Shown here: piece after piece, positions 57,701-64,000 of the stretch
How positions within the stretch are numbered: the stretch's first letter is position 1
Layout of the letters: every line of letters begins with the position of its first letter
Assembly (NCBI GenBank): GCA_026413225.1
Contig: CM048553.1
Location: forward strand, 128,530,190-128,594,189
DNA: 64,000 nt
Reading direction: 5' to 3'
DNA from: Otis tarda
Taxonomy: Eukaryota > Chordata > Aves > Otidiformes > Otididae
Translations under genes and position numbers: made by a program
The notes under the pieces: generated by a model
Database searches by the model: none
What the model saw: only the letters and a program-made list of their open reading frames with translations
What the model was told of the DNA's origin: nothing

Positions 57701-59067
57701 GGAAACAGGACGCTGCTGTTACAGAATTGCTGCTAACCACCGACGCTCTCATTTATAGTCACAGTGTTACTATACTGCCAGTAGCTTTGAAAGCAGATTT
57801 AAAGGCAGGTTAACTCTGGAAAGCCAAAAGGCTCCAGTGGAAGGAACCAGAAGACCTTGCTTCAGCAGGAATATGTGAAAGATTTCAGATGCTGTTAGGA
57901 TTCTCACATTTGCAAAAATGAGTACCTTAAATCCAAGCATCTTTCTCTGAGCAACACTGATAACAAATGATAATTTAAGGATATGTAGTGGTTTTAATAA
58001 GAATTTAAACAGTAATGTTTATTATTAATAGTAATATTAATATTAATTTAAACATTTCTAAGTAATAATTTGAGTGTATTTGAAAGTGGTTATTTTGAGT
58101 GTTATTTTAATATCACCAGAATGGCTAAAAATACTATCTAAGCTCTATGTTTTATAAAAAACCCGCCAGTGTACATTTAAGGAAGTAAATAGATGCTGCC
58201 ATCCTAGCCAACAGGAGGGAAAAAATGAAGTAGTGGCTTTTAATGCTATTTTCTTCAACATTTGTAGCTGATAAGACTCCTGTCTTGCTCACTTTCCATT
58301 ATTCTATGGTAGCAGACCAACATTTCAACACTGATTTCTAAGTTAATTAATAAAGTTAAGGAACACTGTCAGCTGGAAATGACTCAATTAAAAGCCACAA
58401 TTTCAAATTAAAACTGGGCATTCCTCTTCATCATACATCTTTCTATTAATCTTGTGGTTTTAGAAGACGACTCTCCTTCACGCTTAGAAAAGCCTCCCTC
58501 ATCCCTTTTACTGAAAAGGAGCGATCTGCATCAGAACAAAACACACGTGCTCTCCACACCAAAGCCCTCGCAACAGCAGCATCACCTATAACCACAGCAG
58601 GGGACGTTTTGTTTTTTCTTGAGGGAACCCCTTAAAACTCCTCAGAGGGCACAGAATTCCAGGGTGCTGTGCAAATTAGACATAACCTCCACATATCTTT
58701 CGAAATGGGATGACCGCAGATGGCGCTATGTCATCACACAAGACCAGAGCAGGACGAGGAGCTGCCCTGTTTTTCCCTGGCCAACCCAGGGGCTCCACGA
58801 CCTCCGCTTTGGGGGTTCACAAGCTTGGCCCACATGCGCGCGGAAGGCAGACTCACTGCTCTGTGAAATCCTCATTGCTGGTTTCTGGGTGGCCACGGCC
58901 GTGCCGGGGCTGCTGTCACTCGTGAGCTGCATGAGGTCATTGATGATGGCTTGCTTGTCGACTGAGCCGGCTGGCGCGCCTGGGCGGCTATCTGGGAAAA
59001 GCTGCGGTAACTGGCTGTTCTGCAGGTCATCCAGAATCTCCTCCAAGTTATCCAGTTCACTGCCTGG
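30682..59067 (-). CDS. NCOA2: NCOA2 (TIF2/GRIP1/SRC-2), 3' half, 12 coding exons; 5' part outside window
   Basis: p160 nuclear-receptor coactivator. It docks on ligand-bound receptors and recruits CBP/p300 and CARM1 in the nucleus. Exons: 58857-59067, 55512-55721, 53246-53461, 52490-52619, 48820-48985, 46568-46846, 45605-45682, 44838-45078, 43032-43209, 40540-40738, 34880-34969, 30682-30693. All have GT-AG borders and compatible phases. They join to 2,010 bp, 669 codons plus stop, nearly half of the roughly 1,460-residue protein. AD1 ([20 protein letters not shown]) binds CBP/p300. A Q-rich segment follows, then the AD2/CARM1 region and the C-terminus KYC. One LXXLL-type motif, LGRLL, is in the second exon. 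The bHLH-PAS and the three classical LXXLL boxes must lie right of 64,000. No frame disruption is seen. NCOA1 and NCOA3 are excluded by near-identity to remembered human NCOA2. Confidence 0.97.
33785..34145. promoter_or_regulatory. CpG island inside the last NCOA2 intron
   Basis: A sharp G+C- and CpG-rich island in an A+T-rich intron. It holds several GC boxes (GGGCGGGG types at about 33960-34075), a CTCF-like motif at 33941-33954, a YY1-like motif at 34081-34092 and a consensus plus-strand splice donor (CAG|GTGAGG, GT at 34062-34063). These are hallmarks of a TATA-less promoter. No protein can be assigned; the 90-codon plus-strand frame (33793-34065) looks like CpG-island translation. Confidence 0.65.
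33941..33954 (+). promoter_or_regulatory. CTCF-like motif
   Basis: CCGCTAGATGGCGC fits the CTCF core CCASYAGRKGGCRS at 13 of 14 positions. It lies within the intronic CpG island. Occupancy is not shown by sequence. Confidence 0.5.
34880..34969 (-). CDS. NCOA2: NCOA2 penultimate coding exon
   Basis: A 30-codon phase-0 exon encoding [20 protein letters not shown] and [10 protein letters not shown]; human ends MIKQEGDTTRKYC. The acceptor is CCAATAG|GTT and the donor CACGG|GTAAGC. Phase 0 at the end fits the next exon, which starts with AAA. Confidence 0.95.
36689..36707 (+). repeat. Poly(A) tract
   Basis: Nineteen A in the NCOA2 intron; no retroposon body was identified beside it. Confidence 0.9.
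38157..38192 (+). repeat. (CA)18 microsatellite
   Basis: An uninterrupted 36-bp CA run, the longest microsatellite in the window. It lies in the NCOA2 intron between the exons at 40.5 and 34.9 kb. Confidence 0.97.
38340..39450 (+). mobile_element. Old CR1-like LINE fragment, plus orientation
   Basis: Plus-strand traces of a CR1-type reverse transcriptase: ttgcagatgacacagtgctg (an F/L-ADDT-V-L-like motif), then caatttaatgtagacaaaag (QFNVDK-like), then agagtattccaagagaaatg and ggaatttaatgcctacaag. Frames are broken by many changes. It is antisense to NCOA2. Confidence 0.55.
40540..40738 (-). CDS. NCOA2: NCOA2 coding exon
   Basis: Encodes (S)[40 protein letters not shown] and [11 protein letters not shown], within AD2, the CARM1-interacting C-terminal region. 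The acceptor is GCTGTAG|C and the donor GAGCAG|GTGAGA. 199 bp, ends in phase 0. Confidence 0.95.
40739..43031 (-). other. NCOA2 intron between the exons at 43.0 and 40.7 kb
   Basis: A 2,293-bp intron. The part 41.7-42.9 kb is less A+T-rich than its flanks, with several medium open frames, and may be a decayed insertion of unknown type. Confidence 0.85.
43032..43209 (-). CDS. NCOA2: NCOA2 coding exon
   Basis: Encodes [40 protein letters not shown] and [11 protein letters not shown], part of the C-terminal activation region (AD2). The acceptor is TCTTCAG|GT and the donor AACAG|GTAAAT. 178 bp, phase 1 in and phase 2 out. Confidence 0.95.
43210..44837 (-). other. NCOA2 intron between the exons at 44.8 and 43.2 kb
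   Basis: A 1,628-bp A+T-rich intron with a (CA)n run at 44578. Nothing else is seen. Confidence 0.88.
44578..44595 (+). repeat. (CA)n microsatellite
   Basis: A CA run next to a degenerate alternating TA/TG stretch (44520-44577). Confidence 0.88.
44838..45078 (-). CDS. NCOA2: NCOA2 coding exon with polyglutamine tract
   Basis: Encodes [20 protein letters not shown], then [20 protein letters not shown] and [20 protein letters not shown]. The Gln tract is Q6-V-Q3, encoded only by CAG (44974-45003). The human counterpart is remembered as shorter. The acceptor is CCTGCAG| and the donor TACG|GTACTG, a weak match to consensus. 241 bp, phase 1 out. Confidence 0.95.
45079..46567 (-). other. NCOA2 introns flanking the 78-bp exon
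   Basis: Introns of 526 bp (45079-45604) and 885 bp (45683-46567). There is a poly(A) run at about 46156-46171. No other feature is seen. Confidence 0.85.
45605..45682 (-). CDS. NCOA2: NCOA2 coding exon (78 bp)
   Basis: A 26-codon phase-0 exon encoding [20 protein letters not shown] and PGVPTQ, against human [20 protein letters not shown]. The acceptor is CCCTTTAG| and the donor ACACAG|GTGAGA. It could be skipped without a frameshift. Confidence 0.94.
46568..46846 (-). CDS. NCOA2: NCOA2 coding exon (start of Q-rich region)
   Basis: Encodes [20 protein letters not shown], then [32 protein letters not shown] and [13 protein letters not shown]. 279 bp, phase 0 at both ends. The acceptor is TTCTGCAG| and the donor AGCAG|GTACGT. 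The composition is rich in Gln, Pro and Met, with locally high GC. Confidence 0.95.
46847..48819 (-). other. NCOA2 intron downstream of the AD1 exon
   Basis: A 1,973-bp A+T-rich intron with T-runs at 47070, 47678 and 48066. No mobile element is recognised. Confidence 0.85.
47678..47696 (+). repeat. Poly(T) tract
   Basis: Nineteen T in the NCOA2 intron upstream of the exon at 46568-46846. Confidence 0.9.
48820..48985 (-). CDS. NCOA2: NCOA2 coding exon carrying AD1 (CBP/p300-binding helices)
   Basis: Encodes [20 protein letters not shown] and then [34 protein letters not shown]. In human SRC proteins this segment folds with the CBP/p300 NCBD domain. One change from human is Met for Leu in QLYMAL. 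The acceptor is TTTGACAG| and the donor GCCAG|GTACAC. 166 bp, ends in phase 0. Confidence 0.96.
49085..49557 (-). mobile_element. CR1 LINE 3' fragment in NCOA2 intron
   Basis: A well-preserved CR1 tail in the same orientation as NCOA2. A 120-codon frame (49171-49533) is still open, with the ORF2 C-terminal pattern: [20 protein letters not shown], then [20 protein letters not shown]. The 3' end at about 49085-49115 has the short repeated unit typical of CR1 (agaattacag-like repeats). The intact frame suggests a younger copy than the others in this window. Confidence 0.93.
51753..51783 (+). repeat. Compound (TA)n(CA)n microsatellite
   Basis: About seven TA units followed by about eight CA units. 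Confidence 0.92.
52490..52619 (-). CDS. NCOA2: NCOA2 coding exon
   Basis: Encodes [20 protein letters not shown] and [20 protein letters not shown]. The acceptor is TTGATTAG|GG and the donor AACAG|GTGAGT. 130 bp, phase 1 in and phase 2 out. Nearly the same as the remembered human sequence. Confidence 0.95.
52620..55511 (-). other. NCOA2 introns around the 216-bp exon
   Basis: Introns of 626 bp (52620-53245) and 2,050 bp (53462-55511). The second has an A/C-rich low-complexity patch at about 54165-54215. No gene or transposon is recognised. Confidence 0.85.
53246..53461 (-). CDS. NCOA2: NCOA2 coding exon
   Basis: Encodes [20 protein letters not shown], then [16 protein letters not shown] and LPSQVMNMG. 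The acceptor is TTGTGCAG| and the donor TATGG|GTAAGT. 216 bp, phase 1 at both ends. This is a low-complexity but clearly conserved linker rich in Ser, Pro, Met and Arg. Confidence 0.95.
55512..55721 (-). CDS. NCOA2: NCOA2 coding exon with LGRLL motif
   Basis: Encodes (T)[20 protein letters not shown] through [11 protein letters not shown] and [13 protein letters not shown] fits LXXLL, but it is conserved in human and is not one of the three main receptor boxes. The acceptor is TGTCTAG|CTTTT and the donor CACAG|GTAAGA. 210 bp, phase 1 at both ends. Confidence 0.95.
55780..55801 (+). repeat. Poly(A) tract near NCOA2 exon
   Basis: Twenty-two A, about 60 bp upstream (in gene sense) of the acceptor of the exon at 55512-55721. 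It reads as poly(T) on the coding strand, so it may act as a distal extension of the polypyrimidine tract. Confidence 0.9.
58713..58726 (+). promoter_or_regulatory. Second CTCF-like motif
   Basis: ACCGCAGATGGCGC keeps the CTCF core (GCAGATGGCGC) with two mismatches at the left end. It sits 130 bp downstream (in gene sense) of the NCOA2 exon at 58857-59067 and is in the same orientation as the motif at 33941. Confidence 0.35.
58857..59067 (-). CDS. NCOA2: NCOA2 coding exon (first in window)
   Basis: Encodes [20 protein letters not shown] through INDLMQLT and [10 protein letters not shown], matching human NCOA2 just after the third LXXLL box region. The acceptor is TTCTTGCAG| and the donor AGCA|GTGAGT. 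211 bp, phase 0 in and phase 1 out. The upstream exon is beyond the window, so the preceding intron exceeds 4.9 kb. Confidence 0.95.
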
Positions 59068-60629
59068 CTGCAAGAAAAAAAAAACCACAAACCCACAGTA
59101 CACGTCGCTGCTCGCCTGCTGTCAGCGTCCTGCTCGTGCCGAGCCAGGCAGCCCGCAACCGTTACACCCGCACCGGCTTCTGATGCTTCCTGCACGAAGC
59201 CTGATGTGGAGGAAGCTCACAAAGTTGTTGAAAGGGAACTATGCAGGCTTCCCAGGGCTCATCCGCCTTGCATTTGGGGAGCCCAGTGTGGCACTGGCAC
59301 CTCTTCAAAAGCCTGGCATCGGGACGTATGGATTCACATGATCCGTACCTCAGGAAAATGTAAAGAAATTCTCCCATGCGCTCTGTGACCAGTGCAGACA
59401 GCACGGACAATTTGTCAGGGGAAGAGATCCAACAGTGATGAAAAGGGAGGTTTATGTAGGTATAACCAATATTCCTTTCAGCACAATCACATTTCTAGTC
59501 TCTTTAGGACCTGATTAAAAGCATACCATGTAAAACTTGCTTCATGGCTAAACAATTCTCCATATGCATTTTCTTTGTTACATTCAAAACCTTAACACTG
59601 AATAGCTCTATGTAAGTTAACTGGGAAGAAACATACATTTCAAATAAGTTCTGTAAATTAAAACCTTTCAAGTACTTACTAGATTTAGGAATTTTTTTTA
59701 CCCACAACTTCCCAAATCAGTCAAAGTAACTTCTCTACAGTAAGAGGAGAAATCTAGTTACATTCAATTCAGTAGAAACTTACCGTGAAATAAAGATGGG
59801 AAAAAAATTAAGTTCATCTTATACTAACATTAATACTGACCTGCATGTTTTTCTTAAAAACGCTGGTTTTTACCAGTATGGTTTTTTTTTGTTCAACATC
59901 TCTGTCTATAAACCCTCAGAATTAAAATATTTTTCTGACTGAAATTTGGAAATGATTCCAAGTATATTCTCCAATCCTAAACCTTTAAATAGGGTAAAAC
60001 TCTTTTGGGCAATAATTACCAACAGGCAGTCCAGTCTCAAGTTACCACCAAGTTGCACAGGAAACATTTCATGATGGTATTTATAACAAAAAACGTACTT
60101 AAAATCAGCGCCTTCATGAGGAAATGTGCAGTGATGGAAAAGAGGCAGAGAATGAGCAGCCAGCCATGAAGGATGGGGAACCGAGAAATAACACCACAAA
60201 CACGTACGTAACTGAAATACAATTCTTCCTGTTCTTCCACATCATGAACTTGTTTCTTACCGAGAACAAGCTTATGCCGCAGATCACAGGATAATGCAGA
60301 AATACCTGAGATGGCTTTAAACTTCCTAACGAGGCGCTCACAGCCCAGCTAGGAAGCGCTGCATGTTAGTCCATACTAAACCCCTGCTGCCACAGCTTAC
60401 CTGCTCCCGGGGAAGCCCAGCTATTTTATTCAAAGGTAGGTAAAATGCCTTGAGGTTACGTCTCTAGTACCTTTTTTGCATGACTGACTGCAGATAAACA
60501 CTATATTACTCTTTACTCTTCCACATCACCTCCTAGTCTAACAGCTTGGAATATATGGTGCAAAGAGTTTACTCTGTTAAAAGGCAGCATGTGGGTGATC
60601 TAGGGGCTGGTGTTACTGGCAAAATGGTT

Positions 60630-61180
60630 AGGAAATCACAGAATCAGAGGACTGGAAGAAATTTAAAGCCTCAAGGCAAAATCAGTGTATGCCATTCCCT
60701 ACAGAAGTTCATACAGCCTCTTGTTAAAGACACCCAGTGACAGAAAACGCACAGCTTCCCCAGGGAACTGGTTTCAGCACTCTGCCATCCTTACTATTCG
60801 AGGTTTTTTCCTCAGTCTCAATGCAAAATCTCCCTCACCGAAATTCAGGCCCTCCCTTCCTGTCATATTTTGAATCTGGCGAAAAAACTGTGTTCCCCTT
60901 TCTTCTTCTAATCGTTTCTGTATTTGAAAGCATCTGCCTTTTGGGGTTTTAAGCTGAAGTTAATATGCAATCTCAACTTCTTAAATTCTTCTCAGTTTTC
61001 TTCAGCATATAACCTGTTCTGTAGACCTCTCATTGCTCTTGTTGCTTCTGTGGACTGTCTTCAGTTGATCCACACTTTTGCTGAAGTGCCATGTCCAGAA
61101 CAGGACTCAAGATGAAGCCTTACAACTGCTGAGTAAAGCAGAAAATCTGCTCTACACATAGTTCAATCTGATGGCATATT
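60630..61180 (-). mobile_element. Old CR1-like LINE fragment in NCOA2 intron
   Basis: Recognisable but decayed CR1 text in reverse orientation: cacagaatcagaggactgg at the 3' end, then cccagtgacag, cttccccagggaactggttt, and near the 5' end gaagtgccatgtccagaac and tgctgagtaaag. No open frame survives. It is clearly older than the copy at 49 kb. Confidence 0.7.
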
Positions 61181-63651
61181 CCAGAAAGCCCGTGATTTTT
61201 TTTTAATTACATAACACTACCGACTTTCAGGAAAACACGTTGGTCCGACATTACCTGCTCTTGACAAATCCCCCCGCTCACTCGCTGCCTTCCAGGCGCT
61301 TACAAGCAGTTGAGTGGACAGAGCACACCAACAGAAAAGGCAGAGCCAGGAGGACTCAAATGTGATTGCAGGAAACCTAAATCATTGCGTGGACAGGTGA
61401 TAACCAGATTGGAAAAGGCGCTTCGAGAGACAGTTGTGAGCGATGTTTATAGGAGCCGCATTCTGAGCGCTGGGAGATCTGGCACAAGACGACTGCAAGA
61501 GCCAGCAGAGGAGACTGATGCAGAGCATCTTAAATTATAAAAGGATGATTCAATACTCTTTGGGGGAGTTAAGGCATATGGCCTTCATTAAGCGTATCTG
61601 AGACAACGGTGAAGGGAAGTTTTATATGTTGCTGGGGTTTTTTTTTTTGTTTGGTTTTGTGCAGGATTTTGTGTCTTTTTTTCTTCCTTTTTTAACATTC
61701 TGGCTACTGTAATTCTTTGTTTAAACATCAGATATAAAAAAAAAAACCAAACCAACCCAAAACCCAAACCCAAAACAAAGCCAGAGAAGAACATATGGAT
61801 CCAAATGTGTCAGAAAACTGCACTCCCCAAGATGCTTTTAATTCCTCTCAGGAAGTAGCAAAGAAAGGCCAAATAAAACAGATATATTATAAAAACACAA
61901 ATACATAACCTTCCTTTTTTTTAACATAATCAATATCAGATATTTACTCTTTATTTTTTTGATGAGATGAGGGTTCTCAACTGCTGCAAAAGCTCCAAGA
62001 TAGATTTAGAATTAACACCAAGCTATGATGTTAGTCTAAGTCTTTCCAGACTCACCCTCAAATGGCACCATATGTGCAGTAACTAGCACTAAAATATTTA
62101 CTTGGTTAGTTTCATGGGATTTTTCTTTTACTCATATTCTATATTTATTTTGTTAATGGTCAAAAAATGAACTTTATGTAAACAGAAGGCATATCCTAAC
62201 CTCCCAGAAAAACAATTATTTGTCAAAACTTTTTAAAAAAAGCCTAATAAAGTGCTAAGTGTCACAAGAAAGTTCTCGTGCATATATTTTCATTATCTCT
62301 ACAATGCAACTACAACAACCTCTGTAGAACTGGGACAGTAAGTGCCAGAAAACATAAGACAAACTGTGCTTAGAAATACTTTTGCATTTGAAAAAGTACC
62401 TCCTTTCGAAGTACTTTTCACCATCATGTAGAGAAAGGTAGATTAAAGTGTTAATTGCTTACTGAAAGGCAGTTACACCTCAACATGAAGTTTGGTTTAC
62501 AAAAGTTGCTATGTCATTGTCTAGCTTCCATGGATTGTAAAGACTGGACAAGACCCTAAACTCTCTGGAGATCTCTTTTCCACCATGGGCAATGCCCATG
62601 GCTTACACTGTGACCCTGTATTCTGAACTTCATACATGCATGCATTTCCTTTATGGCCATGTATGACAGAGGCATCTGAGACTTCTTCCTTACAACAGGA
62701 TGTCTTTTGTTGGGGACGCAACTTGAAACGATACCTGCCCTATATAAACCCCAAGTTAGCTCATTAGCTACCTCTGTAGCATGGGCAAAACATTTGACCA
62801 TAAAGGGTAAACAAAATCAAATCCCTGCTCCAAACTGGCCACAAGTTAAAGGATTATAAAAAGAAGGAAAAAGTAAATCAGAAGTGGAATCAATATAGTA
62901 TTTCTCTCCCTGGTAACTGCATTAAACAAACAATTGGCTAGAAATCCCATCATATTATCAGGCTAATCTACTACTAACTTCTGGGAACAGAACTGCTGTC
63001 GACAAGCATTCAGAAAATGGAATGCCCATTCTAAAGTTTTTATAGAATTTCAAGAAGAAACCAATGTCCTTCATGAATTTAATGGATTCTGGACATCAGA
63101 AATAGGGGTTTTTTTTTTTGAAGATAAGGGGCATGTGTAAAGAAAATATTTTAATATTGAGAAAATAACAGTTTCCACATAAAGCAAGAGGATAGCAGAG
63201 TTCACAAAGTGTGTGAGGAACACCAGAACAGTTTCTGAGTTTTAGGACAAAAAGGTACATGCTTAAGAGGTCTTCTAGAACAGCACTGGTGGAGACTGTG
63301 GCATTGCAAAGCCCCTGTCAGACAAACAGGCTGTCTACATTGTCTGCTGGCTAAAAAAGAGGAGAGTACACTTATGGAGGTAAGGCTTTCATTCTGCACT
63401 ATACCAAGTGCTTTCTCAGAGAATAAGCCACTTCAAATTTCTAAATCTTAGTTGCTTCCTCTGTAAGATTAATATAATAATCCATACTCAATTTTACAGA
63501 AGAGTTTTGCAGTGCGAAATCCTATGGCTAAACAAAATGTTTCTTTAGCAAGGCAATGCCTGACGTTGCTCAGGGCATGGCATTTCTCTGACGTCCCCCT
63601 GTGCTTTCACTGTCCTCCCCCTGAGCTGTTAGCTAGTACTTGTCAGATTTG

Positions 63652-63707
63652 GCTGATCACTCCACGGGATGCTGATCATACACAGGATGCTGATCACTAC
63701 ACGGGAT
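63652..63707 (+). repeat. Three-copy tandem repeat, 18-19 bp unit
   Basis: Units gctgatcactccacgggat, gctgatcatacacaggat and gctgatcactacacgggat stand head to tail. They differ at a few bases. Confidence 0.93.
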
Positions 63708-64000
63708 GGTCCTGACCAGCAGCAGCGAGTGCTGGCTGCAGCCAGAAGAACAACCAGGGGTTTTTTGAGAGACAGCACAAGCAGTGGGGCACAGGGAAGG
63801 ATGGCATGGGATGAAGTTCCACCACGGCAGCTCCACGGGAGCTGATGGGCCAGCAGGGAAGTGTAGGCTTACTGCTGAGGGATGCCCCATAAAACAAATC
63901 TGTAGCAAATCAGGACTCGTGTTTCCACTGCCTTCCCTTTTTAACAGTGGGGAATGATATGAGCGCTTGCAGTGCTTGATAGCAGCAGTCCTACTACTGT

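Larger units (their letters stand above)
55722..58856 (-). other. NCOA2 intron downstream of the first visible exon
   Basis: A 3,135-bp A+T-rich intron with T- and A-runs. The CTCF-like motif at 58713 and a CpG-containing patch (catgcgcgcgg near 58833) lie at its 5' end. Nothing else is recognised. Confidence 0.85.
59068..64000 (-). other. NCOA2 intron, right part continues outside window
   Basis: No exon of NCOA2 was found here. It contains the old CR1-like fragment (60.63-61.18 kb), an A/C-rich patch (61738-61782) and the 19-bp triplication at 63652. The next upstream exon, expected to carry the LXXLL boxes, is beyond 64,000. Confidence 0.8.

Noticed and set aside
58619..59341. 240-codon plus-strand frame around the NCOA2 exon at 59 kb
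   Set aside because: It is antisense to a conserved NCOA2 exon, and outside the exon it resembles intron sequence without known domains.

Overview
The window looks like bird nuclear DNA. It contains two vertebrate genes split by consensus GT-AG introns, short 3'-end copies of CR1 LINEs as are common in avian genomes, an old retroviral insertion, microsatellites and CpG islands. There are no bacterial or phage features, and the species cannot be fixed from sequence alone. Both genes lie on the minus strand in the order PRDM14 then NCOA2 (left to right). This matches the neighbourhood remembered for human 8q13.3, where the two genes are also adjacent and co-oriented.

Layout. 1-9.6 kb is intergenic, with simple repeats and small tandem duplications and no supportable gene. 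9.6-12.49 kb may be a long PRDM14 3' UTR. 12,488-19,113 holds a complete PRDM14 coding sequence in seven exons. They join in frame to 1,563 bp (520 codons plus stop), encoding an N-terminal region, a PR/SET domain and six zinc fingers. Its CpG-rich 5' end and probable promoter lie around 17.3-19.6 kb. A CR1 tail sits 0.65 kb upstream of the start codon. 20-26.1 kb is intergenic and holds two retroviral LTR-end plus primer-binding-site modules in the same orientation, with a decayed internal region between them.

26.9-64 kb is the 3' half of NCOA2 (TIF2/GRIP1/SRC-2). Twelve coding exons (59,067 down to 30,682) join in frame to 2,010 bp (669 codons plus stop). They cover the CBP/p300-binding AD1 segment, the glutamine-rich region and the C-terminal AD2 region. 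The exons for bHLH-PAS and the three main LXXLL boxes lie beyond the right edge. The last coding exon carries only Lys-Tyr-Cys-stop, followed by a 3' UTR of about 3.7 kb.

PRDM14 is a chromatin and transcription regulator of pluripotent and germline cells. NCOA2 is a general nuclear-receptor coactivator. Nothing in the sequence suggests they act in one pathway; they are simply neighbours. The observations most worth checking are: a compact CpG island with CTCF-like and YY1-like motifs and a plus-strand splice donor inside the last NCOA2 intron; the paired LTR/PBS modules, one of which stops almost exactly at the end of the primer-binding site beside an unexplained proline-rich reading frame; and the three-codon terminal exon of NCOA2. 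I did not find a previously undescribed multi-gene system.
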